NCBI GenBank assembly: GCA_003242115.1
Contig: QBMP01000152.1
Span: 1 to 10,350, forward strand
Length of the DNA stretch: 10,350 nt
Direction: 5' to 3'
From: Phormidesmis priestleyi
GTDB taxonomy: Bacteria; Cyanobacteriota; Cyanobacteriia; Phormidesmidales; Phormidesmidaceae
The notes beneath the pieces were generated by a model that saw only the letters and a list, made by a program, of their open reading frames with translations, was not told the origin of the DNA and ran no database searches. The stretch's first letter is position 1, and each line of letters opens with the position of its first letter. The position numbers were made by a program, and so were the translations under genes. Below are positions 1 to 5,606 of the stretch, piece after piece.

Positions 1-59
1 TACACCGCTCGGATCTCCGCTTCACTGATATTCAATTTTGGCAACTTTCGCTGGCTCAT
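1..59 (-). CDS. Transposase N-terminus, probably IS66 family (partial)
   Basis: An ATG at 59-57 on the minus strand opens a frame that begins MSQRKLPKLNISEAEIRAV and continues past the left edge, so only about 19 residues are visible. The pattern K-L-P-x-L-(N/D)-I-S followed by an acidic stretch and E-(I/L)-R-A-(V/I)-Y resembles the start of cyanobacterial IS66-type transposases, which usually continue with a QGxEAVxxLV-like helix. The frame is open upstream to an in-frame TAA at 95-93, with no other standard start codon, so the ATG is the likely start. No clear Shine-Dalgarno sequence precedes it. The assignment rests on a very short stretch and on the context of a cut hsdS gene. Another small cyanobacterial protein with a similar start cannot be excluded. 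Confidence 0.4.
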   Translation of the reverse strand, partial: MSQRKLPKLNISEAEIRAV

Positions 60-153
60 TGAATCGAGTCTCGCTGATGGCTTCTGATAAATTTAATCCC
101 ATACAGGTGAAATCAAGCTTTTTCTACATAAAGAATTAAGCCTGAGTAGTTAC
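1..153 (-). mobile_element. End of a probable IS66-like insertion sequence (partial)
   Basis: The hsdS reading frame stops making sense as HsdS just after residue 105 and ends within a few codons. Immediately left of that point, on the minus strand, the sequence GTAACTACTCAGG (153 down to 141) resembles, from memory, the termini of one IS66-family branch. A transposase-like reading frame starts about 95 bases further in and runs off the window. A 94-bp leader between an IS end and its transposase start is normal. The other end, the inverted repeat partner and the target duplication lie outside the window, so the exact boundary (about 153) and the family are inferred. If the boundary is right, the target duplication on this side would be the 8 bases at 154-161 (GATTGACT). 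Confidence 0.45.
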
Positions 154-462
154 GATTGACTTATCTAAAACTACAATAATAGTATTGTCAGTAACTCCAT
201 ATACTCCATCCACGAAAGAAGTTTTTCCCGCGTTTGCTCCCACCCTTGCTATGAGAATCGCCTCTCCAGAATAATCTCCTTGTTCTGCTTTGCCGATAAT
301 TCCAGTCGAGCCATAAACAGGATAGCAGCCAGCTTCTCGTGTTATCTTTGAACGTCCTGATGATACTTTTTTTGAAATACCTTGAACAGTTTTATATTGC
401 CAATCTCCCTCAAACTCAGGAAACCTCAACTCAGGCACTCTTTTCTTTACCTTTTTACTCAT
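136..462 (-). pseudogene. hsdS: Type I restriction-modification specificity subunit HsdS, truncated
   Basis: HsdS chooses the DNA sequence recognised by a type I restriction-modification complex. It normally has about 400 residues with two target-recognition domains separated by conserved helices. Here only 108 codons remain. The N-terminus V-P-E-L-R-F-P-E-F-E-G-D-W is the classic HsdS start. It is followed by a first target-recognition domain with Y-P-V-Y-G-S-T-G-I-I-G (about 48-58), I-A-R-V-G-A-N-A-G-K (about 71-80) and V-T-D-N-T (about 90-94). The frame then ends in TTQA and a TAA at 138-136, where the typical continuation and the whole second domain are missing. The start ATG (462-460) overlaps the hsdM stop as ATGA, indicating translational coupling. 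The fragment is visibly more AT-rich than hsdM, usual for exchangeable specificity genes. The break coincides with the putative insertion sequence end, so the rest of the gene may lie on its far side. A half-sized HsdS is possible in principle but would normally be longer than this. Confidence 0.85.
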
Positions 463-2063
463 ACAGGTGCCTCAATCCCCAATTCCTCACAAAAACCACG
501 AATAAGCTGATCAGTCTCCCCCATCTCCTGATCAACCTCCCGCAGATCCCGCACCACCGCCGCCAAATCAATCGGCTCCTCCTCCTCAAACGTATCCACA
601 TAGCGCGGAATATTTAGGTTGTAATCATTCTCCGCAATCTCCGCCAACTTCGCCCGATAGCTATACTTCTCCTCCTCTAACCGCCCCCGATACGTCTCAA
701 CAATCTTATTTACATCCTCATCCCGCAAAAAGTTCTGATTCTTTGCCTTCTCAAAATGCGCACTCGCATCTACAAACAACACATCTTCCGGCTGCTCCCG
801 ACACTTCTTAAACACCAGCACACAAGTCGGGATACTCGTGCCATAAAAGATATTCGCAGGCAGCCCAATCACCGCATCCAACCAATTCCGCTCCCGGATT
901 ACATACTCCCGAATATGCCCCTCCGCTCCCCCGCGAAACAGCACCCCATGCGGCAACACCACCGCCATCGTGCCGTTATCATCCAGGTGATGCAACATAT
1001 GCTGCACAAACGCAAAATCCGCCTTAGACTTAGGCGCAAGCTTGCCATACTGACTAAAGCGATCATCACTCTCAAACAGCGCACTCGCACTCCAATTCGC
1101 CGAAAACGGCGGATTCGCCACCACCGCTTCAAACCGCATTCCCTCATGCTGCGGCTTCTCTAGCGTATCTTCCTGCCTGAGGTCAAAATTGCGATAGTGC
1201 ACCCCGTGCAAAATCATATTCATTCGCGCTAGGTTGTAAGTGGTGCGGTTCATCTCCTGCCCATAAAAATCGCCCACAGAAGTCACCTCCCGCGCCACCC
1301 GCAGCAGCAGCGAGCCCGATCCACAAGTCGGGTCATACACCGCCTTTAGCCGATCCTTCCCCGTCGTCACAATTTTCGCCAGCACCTTACTCACCTGCTG
1401 CGGCGTATAAAACTCCCCCGCCTTCTTACCCGCCCCACTCGCAAACTGCCCAATCAGATACTCATAGGCATCGCCCAGCACATCGCTCTCGGTATCTTCT
1501 AGCCGAAAATCAATCTTATCCAGATGCACCAAAATCTTCGCAATCAGCGTATTCTTCGCCTTTGGCGTGCGGCCCAGCTTCGTCGAAGTCAGATCTAGAT
1601 CCTCAAACAGATGATCAAAATCCTCCTCACTTTCCTTCCCCATCGTCGAGCGCTCAATATTGCTCAACACATCCGCCAAATCGCCCAAAATGAAGACCGA
1701 GCTTTTTTCCAAATCCTCGTCGCTCACCTCATCCTTATCGGTTTGGTTGCCCAGCGATCGCGTCGCCAGCGCCCCAAACAGCTCCGACGGCTTCAGAAAA
1801 TAGCCCAGCGTCTCAATCGACTCCTCCCGCAGCGCCGCCAAATACTCCTGCCCCGCTTCAGAGCCCTCATCAATCTCTAAAAAATCGATCTCATCTTCAG
1901 CCAAAATGCCATTCGCATACAGATGCTGACGCTCAGACAGATACTTATAAAAAATAAACCCCAAACAATAGTCCCGAAACTCATCGGCATTCATCTTGCC
2001 CCGCAGCGAATCGGCAATATTCCAAAGCTGAGTCTCTAACTTTTTCTTTTGGCCGTTATTCAT
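459..2063 (-). CDS. hsdM: Type I restriction-modification DNA N6-adenine methyltransferase HsdM
   Basis: This is the methylating subunit of a type I restriction-modification system. It transfers a methyl group from S-adenosylmethionine to adenine at the site chosen by HsdS, as an M2S complex in the cytoplasm. At 534 residues it has full family length. The N-terminal helical domain (about 5-170) contains the typical L-W-N-I-A-D-S-L-R-G-K-M and F-I-F-Y-K-Y-L-S-E-R. The G-E-F-Y-T-P motif is at 216-221, the AdoMet-binding motif D-P-T-C-G-S-G-S at 244-251, and the catalytic N-P-P-F at 317-320. No frameshift or missing motif is seen, so the enzyme should fold. The ATG at 2063-2061 matches the family start; a weak AAGAGA ribosome-binding site precedes it inside a duplicated AAGAGATAT. 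The stop overlaps the hsdS start. Because hsdS is cut and no hsdR is in view, its target specificity and restriction partner are uncertain. It may be silent unless another HsdS serves it. Confidence 0.96.
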   Translation of the reverse strand: MNNGQKKKLETQLWNIADSLRGKMNADEFRDYCLGFIFYKYLSERQHLYANGILAEDEIDFLEIDEGSEAGQEYLAALREESIETLGYFLKPSELFGALATRSLGNQTDKDEVSDEDLEKSSVFILGDLADVLSNIERSTMGKESEEDFDHLFEDLDLTSTKLGRTPKAKNTLIAKILVHLDKIDFRLEDTESDVLGDAYEYLIGQFASGAGKKAGEFYTPQQVSKVLAKIVTTGKDRLKAVYDPTCGSGSLLLRVAREVTSVGDFYGQEMNRTTYNLARMNMILHGVHYRNFDLRQEDTLEKPQHEGMRFEAVVANPPFSANWSASALFESDDRFSQYGKLAPKSKADFAFVQHMLHHLDDNGTMAVVLPHGVLFRGGAEGHIREYVIRERNWLDAVIGLPANIFYGTSIPTCVLVFKKCREQPEDVLFVDASAHFEKAKNQNFLRDEDVNKIVETYRGRLEEEKYSYRAKLAEIAENDYNLNIPRYVDTFEEEEPIDLAAVVRDLREVDQEMGETDQLIRGFCEELGIEAPV

Positions 2064-2107
2064 ATATCTCTTAATATCTCTTGAGGCAGGGCGATCGCGT
2101 CATCAGC

Positions 2108-2113
2108 ATTCTA
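2108..2113 (-). promoter_or_regulatory. Possible -10 box of the hsdM promoter
   Basis: On the minus strand TAGAAT (2113 down to 2108) matches five of six bases of the bacterial -10 consensus and lies about 45 bases upstream of the hsdM start. It abuts an imperfect 12-bp dyad, CTAAACGCTTAG at 2111-2122, that could serve as an operator. No good -35 hexamer is found at 16-18 bases, so this is a weak candidate. Confidence 0.25.
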
Positions 2114-2187
2114 AACGCTTAGACATGCTATCACCGAACCCGCCGCTGGCTTCCTACAGCACCTTGTCCGCAAACAGCAGCAGCTCA

Positions 2188-2481
2188 CACTTTTAAAGCA
2201 AGCGATCGCACTTCTCATATACCAACGTGGGCTTTTTTGTGAAGCGATCGCACTTCATCTAGCGCAACTCCCACTTCTCCCAAAGCAATGCCCACTTCTC
2301 ACGCAGTAGCTAACACTCCTCACGCGCTAGCGCCCACTTCTCGCGGAGTAACACCCACTTCTTTCAGAATAGCTAACACTTCTCACGGAGTAGCGCCCAC
2401 TTCTTACAGAGTAGCAAATACTTCTCGCTGCACCGTAAATGCACGACCAGCAGCAGCGAATAGTTCTCACCATCAGCAAAA
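2188..2481. repeat. Tandem array of about 14 diverged 21-bp units
   Basis: Units start at 2188 and then every 21 bases (2209, 2230, 2251, 2272, 2293, 2314, 2335, 2356, 2377, 2398, 2419, 2440, 2461) with no phase slip. The best-kept part of each unit is CACTTCT. The fuller consensus is CACTTCTCACGGAGTAGC plus three variable bases, often GCC or TAA. Units from 2272 to 2439 are most alike. Those at 2230 and 2440 are strongly diverged and recognised mainly by phase. In the left part the second half of a unit reads AAGCGATCG, so a HIP1 octamer GCGATCGC straddles the unit border (2202-2209, 2244-2251). The period equals two helical turns and also seven codons. The array fills most of the 574-bp space between the divergently transcribed hsdM and the small basic protein gene. 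Function is unknown. Confidence 0.85.
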
Positions 2482-2637
2482 AAACTGTAATTGCACTGAG
2501 ATTGCCCTGTACTTTTTATTTGTCACCACGGGCATAGTGATACCAGCAGAACATGCCTGTTTTTACCGCAGGGCGGTTCTGTCGTTCACTGTATTACTTA
2601 CAAACTGTTCATCTACAAAAGGATTAGGCAGCGCCCT
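2482..2637 (+). other. Non-repetitive leader region before the small basic protein gene
   Basis: This stretch between the 21-bp array and the ATG at 2638 presumably carries the promoter for the downstream gene. The nearest fit is TTGCAC, a 17-base spacer and TTTTAT around 2490-2520, but both boxes match the consensus poorly, so I do not call them. An AAAAGGA run near 2617-2623 lies rather far (about 14 bases) from the ATG to be a normal ribosome-binding site. No RNA gene or other structure is recognised. Confidence 0.4.
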
Positions 2638-3066
2638 ATGGCACGACGTAAGAAAAATTCTACTATTCTACCCAAGGCTGAGAGCCGCTTAGCCGGGATG
2701 AAATCTATTGATGCCAAGCTTGACTTAGGCAACGGCATGTCAGCCATAAATTTTGAAAAAGAGATCGGTGCGCTCCGCCTGAAAGTAGAAGCTTACAATA
2801 CGCTGCTCTCCAGAGCGGATCAAGCTTCTAACGAAATCCTAAAGGCGGAAAAGCAGCTCGCCAGCGTCTCCGAGAAAATGCTGCTAGGTGTCGCCGTAAA
2901 ATACGGAAAAGACAGCAGTGAATACGAGATGGCCGGTGGGTCTCGTCGGGGTGAACGACGGCGGCGAGTTGCTCGCTCAGCAGGGGCTTCGGCGGCAGTG
3001 ACACCGGTAGCGGTGACTCCGGTAGCAGTGACTTCGGCGGCAGGGGTACAAACAGCAACTGTCTGA
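2638..3066 (+). CDS. Small basic protein of unknown function, SSEYEMAGG-type cyanobacterial family
   Basis: The product has 142 residues. The core looks like a family of uncharacterised cyanobacterial proteins I have seen before: a basic N-terminus (MARRKK), the segment S-I-D-A-K-L-D-L-G-N-G-M (23-34), a charged helical stretch (about 38-82, probably a helical hairpin), then K-Y-G-K-D-S-S-E-Y-E-M-A-G-G (88-101) and an arginine-rich run R-R-G-E-R-R-R-R (103-110). No enzymatic motif, signal peptide or membrane segment is seen. The odd part is residues 115-139, built from five-residue units (AGASA, AVTPV, AVTPV, AVTSA, AGVQT) that reflect a 15-bp DNA repeat and probably form a disordered tail. 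The ATG at 2638 is the only sensible start; an overlapping frame from 2288 is judged not to be a gene. A strong terminator follows, so it is probably transcribed alone. The function is not known to me. Confidence 0.8.
   Translation: MARRKKNSTILPKAESRLAGMKSIDAKLDLGNGMSAINFEKEIGALRLKVEAYNTLLSRADQASNEILKAEKQLASVSEKMLLGVAVKYGKDSSEYEMAGGSRRGERRRRVARSAGASAAVTPVAVTPVAVTSAAGVQTATV
2980..3039 (+). repeat. Four tandem 15-bp units in the coding sequence
   Basis: Units begin at 2980, 2995, 3010 and 3025 (for example GCAGTGACACCGGTA and GCGGTGACTCCGGTA) and are in frame, encoding the five-residue repeats of the C-terminal tail. A partial fifth unit follows at 3040. The first unit (GCAGGGGCTTCGGCG) is more diverged than the others. 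Confidence 0.85.
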
Positions 3067-3090
3067 AATGTGTTGGTATAGCGCTGGTAG

Positions 3091-3134
3091 ATGAAAGGAA
3101 GATGGCTTTTGTCATCTTCCTTTCATTGTTTTTA
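3091..3134 (+). terminator. Rho-independent terminator
   Basis: A perfect 14-bp stem is formed by ATGAAAGGAAGATG (3091-3104) and CATCTTCCTTTCAT (3113-3126) around an 8-base loop. It is followed by TTGTTTTTA. It sits 25 bases after the stop of the small basic protein gene and separates it from the brnT-brnA operon. Confidence 0.9.
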
Positions 3135-3174
3135 TCCTGACATCATAGACTGAGCAAAAGTAGCATTCTGAGGG

Positions 3175-3180
3175 TATAAA
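3175..3180 (+). promoter_or_regulatory. Possible -10 box of the brnT-brnA promoter
   Basis: TATAAA lies between the upstream terminator and the brnT start, so a promoter is expected here. The -35 side (around 3151-3157) matches the consensus poorly. A position about 20-30 bases before the toxin start leaves a short leader, as is common in toxin-antitoxin operons. Confidence 0.4.
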
Positions 3181-3195
3181 AAGACCAGTTTCCGC

Positions 3196-3199
3196 AAGG
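3196..3199 (+). promoter_or_regulatory. Ribosome-binding site that favours a TTG start for brnT
   Basis: AAGG at 3196-3199 is 8 bases before the TTG at 3208. It overlaps the alternative GTG start at 3199, which would then have no ribosome-binding site. BrnT proteins generally begin a few residues before the F-x-W-D motif, which also fits the TTG. Confidence 0.5.
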
Positions 3200-3207
3200 T
3201 GCTAGGT

Positions 3208-3504
3208 TTGGAATATAGTTTTGACTGGGATTTTGCCAAGGAAGCCAGCAATCGTCGAAAGCATAAAGTTTCTTTCCGTCAAGCGGCGACAGTCTTTAAA
3301 GACCCCCGTCAGATATCTGTATATGACAACAAGCATAGTCAAAATGAGGATCGTTGGACTACGCTTGGAATAGATAGCAGTGGTACCCTTCGGGTGGTGA
3401 TCCATACTTTTGAGTCAGTCAGCGAGGAGCTGTGCCGAATTCGCATTGTTTCAGCGAGAAAGGCGACTAAGGCAGAGATCTTTCAATATCAGGAGAGCGA
3501 TTGA
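3208..3504 (+). CDS. brnT: BrnT-family type II toxin (predicted ribonuclease)
   Basis: BrnT toxins are small RelE-like ribonucleases that stop translation when their antitoxin is lost. About 98 residues from the TTG (101 from the GTG at 3199) fits the family. Counting from the GTG, the visible hallmarks are S-F-D-W-D (7-11), R-R-K-H-K-V-S-F (19-26), V-F-K-D-P (32-36), H-S-Q-N-E-D-R (46-52) with the following T-L-G, and the C-terminal R-I-R-I-V-S-A-R-K-A-T-K-A-E (80-93). I prefer the TTG start because AAGG lies 8 bases upstream and the protein then begins M-E-Y-S-F-D-W-D, as relatives do. The stop overlaps the next ATG as TGATG, so toxin and antitoxin are translationally coupled, toxin first, the usual brnTA order. 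No disruption is seen. Such operons are typically repressed by the antitoxin or the complex, but no operator is evident here. Confidence 0.9.
   Translation: MEYSFDWDFAKEASNRRKHKVSFRQAATVFKDPRQISVYDNKHSQNEDRWTTLGIDSSGTLRVVIHTFESVSEELCRIRIVSARKATKAEIFQYQESD
3491..3496 (+). promoter_or_regulatory. Strong ribosome-binding site of brnA, fixing its start
   Basis: AGGAGA inside the end of brnT is 7 bases before ATG 3504. It supports that ATG over the in-frame TTG at 3501 and should give the antitoxin more efficient initiation than the toxin, whose start is TTG or GTG with a weaker site. Confidence 0.75.
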
Positions 3505-3707
3505 TGAAGGCTGAATATGATTTTTCTAAAGGTGAGCGGGGTAAGTTTTACAACGCTCAGGCAGAGTTTAGCTTTCCTATTCATTTAGAACCCGACGTCA
3601 ACGCCCGAATGAACCGTTTGGCAGAAGAAAGTGGCGTAGAAGTGCAGGCGCTAGTCAATGAATGGCTAAGGGCGAATCTGAGCGTGATTGAGAGTTTGCA
3701 GCCCTGA
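3504..3707 (+). CDS. brnA: BrnA-type antitoxin
   Basis: The product has 67 residues from ATG 3504. It starts M-K-A-E-Y-D-F-S-K-G-E-R-G-K-F-Y, the N-terminal signature of small antitoxins paired with BrnT-type toxins in cyanobacteria. The E-Y-D-F-S part is thought to contact the toxin. A short strand (F-S-F-P-I-H-L, 22-28) and two helices (about 29-43 and 46-58, the latter V-Q-A-L-V-N-E-W-L-R) suggest a ribbon-helix-helix DNA-binding dimer. By family analogy it neutralises BrnT and represses the operon. It has an AGGAGA ribosome-binding site and overlaps the brnT stop by one base. The helix region differs from the classic BrnA wording (F-K-x-x-G-x-G-Y-Q), so it is better called BrnA-like. Partnership with the toxin rests on the coupling as well as the N-terminus. 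Confidence 0.82.
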   Translation: MKAEYDFSKGERGKFYNAQAEFSFPIHLEPDVNARMNRLAEESGVEVQALVNEWLRANLSVIESLQP

Positions 3708-3722
3708 GGTTACGTGGTGTCG

Positions 3723-3734
3723 CTATAGCTATAG
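3723..3734. repeat. Perfect 12-bp palindrome
   Basis: CTATAGCTATAG is its own reverse complement, also a 6-bp direct repeat, and lies in the 91-bp gap between brnA and the DUF4346 gene. It could be an operator for the downstream gene. A TAAAAT at 3744-3749 just after it could be a -10 box, but no -35 was recognised. It may be coincidence. Confidence 0.35.
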
Positions 3735-3798
3735 TTCATGCGTTAAAATGGTATGCCAAACTACATCCAAACCGTTCTAAAGCATTTTTTAAAGCACT

Positions 3799-4218
3799 AT
3801 GGCAACCATTTCTATTCCTACAAAAAACGCTAAGACGGTTGATGCAAAAGCGCTGGCTGCACTGGATGATAAGCTCTCTAAGCGATTTATAGCGCTCGAT
3901 CCAGATGGCTATTTTTTGATCTATGTAGATCGCGAGGCGGGTTTGCTGTGTGCTAAGCACTTTACCAACACCATTGACGACAAAGGCTTAGCCTGCGATC
4001 CGGTAACGGGGAAGCCGCTATCTGTGCGGGGCGGCAGCGATCGCCCATCGTCTCAACTTTTCACGGGGCGAACCGCCAAAGAGCTGTGCATGAAGATTTT
4101 TGAAAATAAAGAGAACCCCTGCCCCATTAGCTATTTAGATCATGCTGCTTACTTGGGGCGCGAATTTGTGCGGGCGGAGCTGGCGCTCATCCAAGGCAAT
4201 GAATACATTCAGGATTGA
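3799..4218 (+). CDS. DUF4346 domain protein
   Basis: The product has 139 residues, soluble and without a signal peptide. The pattern matches, from memory, the DUF4346 family, present in most cyanobacteria as a single-domain protein: L-D-P-D-G-Y-F-L-I-Y-V-D-R (33-45), A-K-H-F-T-N (52-57), a middle part C-D-P-V-T-G-K (67-72), G-R-T-A-K-E-L-C (90-97), and the C-terminal L-D-H-A-A-Y-L-G-R-E-F-V-R-A-E-L-A-L (113-130). In some archaeal proteins a related domain accompanies a methyltransferase subunit (MtrA), but no biochemical role is established for the cyanobacterial version and none is claimed here. The ATG at 3799 fits the family; its ribosome-binding site is poor (only AAAG near 3791). The gene ends about 70 bases before the convergent DUF389 gene and appears monocistronic. 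Confidence 0.82.
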   Translation: MATISIPTKNAKTVDAKALAALDDKLSKRFIALDPDGYFLIYVDREAGLLCAKHFTNTIDDKGLACDPVTGKPLSVRGGSDRPSSQLFTGRTAKELCMKIFENKENPCPISYLDHAAYLGREFVRAELALIQGNEYIQD

Positions 4219-4287
4219 GCAGGCGAGTAGCAGGCCAGTAAAAAAAACAGAATTTCGGCGGTTTTAATGTATCCAAAGGCGGCTGAA

Positions 4288-5565
4288 TTAAGGCGGCTCT
4301 AGTAGCGTCACGTTCACCAGTGAGGTAACGTCAAAGCCTGATTCGAGCAGTTCTGTTTGAATTTGGCGACTCAGGCGGCGACTCACTGATTCGCTAGAGA
4401 GGGTTTGGCCGTTTTTGGGCTGCACATAGATGTCACTAAGCAGCGTATTTTGGCCAGGAATATTAGACGGACTAAAGCGGACGTTGGTTTCGACTAAGCT
4501 GATATCAGAATCGTTTTTGATCACAGTTTGAATGATGCTAGCGGCTTCTTGCGCGCGGCTTGCTCGCAGTAGATCGGGTGTGGTAAAAAACTGCCAAAAT
4601 AATAGCAGCGCTAGGGCTAGCGCAGAGAACCCTAGCGCAATTGGAAAGAACCGCCGCTGCCCTCTAGCGTAGACAGCTCCTTGCGAATTGAGGCCATATA
4701 GCCGAAAAACACTGGCGCAGGCGATGTTGATAGCGACTAGCTGTAGCAGCAGTAAAAAGATACCGCTGGTGATCATTTCGGGCCTGTTAATAGCGATCGC
4801 CATGCCAATCATCCCCGCTGGTGGGGCTAAGGCGGCGGCTACCAACATGCCAATGGCTGTACCCGATACCAAGCTGCTGCGCTCAGACTGTACCAATTGC
4901 AATGCGCCAGCAACCCCGCCAGCTAAGGGCAACAGCGCCGCTGTCGCTGAGACTTCACTGGCCGAAACCATTTGCTGGGTAGCAATGGTTTGGCCAAAGG
5001 CCATGCTCAGCAGCCAGGTGACGACTACAATCACAGCCAGTGCAACAAAATATCGCAGTAGGCTACGCTTAAGCAAGCGAACATCTCCTCTTGCCGACGC
5101 GATCGCTACGTTCATCGCAGGCCCCCCAAAAGGCGCAATCAGCATCGCCGCCACCAGCAAAAAAACGCTGTTAGTGTAGAGCCCAATCCATACAATTACG
5201 CCAGCTATGGCGGCATAGGTTAAAAAGCTCGGCCAAGAGCCAATACTCTGCACCCCTTGCAGAAAAACTTCTATTGAGCTGCGCGGCTGCACTTCCTGTA
5301 AGCTCTGCGGAATATCATCGGTTGGTAGCTGGAGTGACAGCATCGCGCTCGGTAGTAAAGAAACCTCCGCTAGGGGAACTTCCTTTTCGAGTTCCTCTAG
5401 CAGGTCGCCAACGCTGCGGTTGGGCATCAGCGCCTGGACGCTATCAATATTTCCTTTTGAGCCGATGGCTGAAGTTAAAGATAGACAGCGGCCATCGTGG
5501 CGCTCCGCTAACTGCAATACCTGCTTGCCGTAGCCTGGAGACACCTGAACAGTAATCTGACGCAT
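4288..5565 (-). CDS. DUF389 integral membrane protein
   Basis: The product has 425 residues. The N-terminal soluble part (1-105) resembles the usual regulatory-looking domain of the family. Then come about seven predicted membrane helices (about 112-130, 133-150, 170-190, 205-223, 235-257, 264-288, 307-327) and a soluble C-terminal tail (330-425). The signature A-A-M-L-I-A-P-F-G-G-P-A-M-N-V-A (139-154) followed by A-S-A-R-G-D (156-161), and A-A-A-L-A-P-P-A-G (243-251), are diagnostic of DUF389, sometimes annotated as TIGR00341. The function is unknown; a transport or channel role has been guessed for relatives. The minus-strand start at 5565-5563 lacks a good ribosome-binding site (GAGTTAAGAGAT upstream on the plus strand, giving a CTCTTAACTC leader). 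On the minus strand a run of eight T (4247-4240) follows the stop, but without a GC-rich stem, so I do not call a terminator. No truncation is seen. Confidence 0.88.
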   Translation of the reverse strand: MRQITVQVSPGYGKQVLQLAERHDGRCLSLTSAIGSKGNIDSVQALMPNRSVGDLLEELEKEVPLAEVSLLPSAMLSLQLPTDDIPQSLQEVQPRSSIEVFLQGVQSIGSWPSFLTYAAIAGVIVWIGLYTNSVFLLVAAMLIAPFGGPAMNVAIASARGDVRLLKRSLLRYFVALAVIVVVTWLLSMAFGQTIATQQMVSASEVSATAALLPLAGGVAGALQLVQSERSSLVSGTAIGMLVAAALAPPAGMIGMAIAINRPEMITSGIFLLLLQLVAINIACASVFRLYGLNSQGAVYARGQRRFFPIALGFSALALALLLFWQFFTTPDLLRASRAQEAASIIQTVIKNDSDISLVETNVRFSPSNIPGQNTLLSDIYVQPKNGQTLSSESVSRRLSRQIQTELLESGFDVTSLVNVTLLEPP

Positions 5566-5606
5566 GAGTTAAGAGATAAATTTAAGCGGTGCGATCTAGA
5601 TATCTG

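Noticed and set aside
25..102. 26-codon minus-strand frame beginning MGLNLSEAISETRF upstream of and overlapping the transposase start
   Set aside because: Too short, with no ribosome-binding site and no recognisable family; probably chance.
756..1163. Long plus-strand frame inside hsdM
   Set aside because: Arg/His-rich antisense shadow of a gene whose minus-strand motifs are complete.
2188..2481. CRISPR array
   Set aside because: The 21-bp units are contiguous and have no unique spacers of equal length; no cas genes are present.
2188..2481. Plasmid-type iteron origin
   Set aside because: The spacing fits, but no replication initiator, AT-rich unwinding region or DnaA box cluster is seen, and the neighbours are chromosomal in character.
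2288..2692. 134-codon plus-strand frame across the 21-bp array
   Set aside because: No ribosome-binding site; the first part is the repeat read in phase and the rest looks like non-coding sequence; it overlaps the well-supported gene at 2638 in another frame. Kept only as a low-interest finding.
2828..3115. Minus-strand frame with Pro-Leu-rich repeats
   Set aside because: Antisense reading of the 15-bp repeat tail and of the helical core of the 2638 gene; it would also start inside the terminator region.
4240..4247. A8 run between convergent genes as a terminator of the DUF389 gene
   Set aside because: It gives a T-run on the minus strand but no stable stem precedes it.
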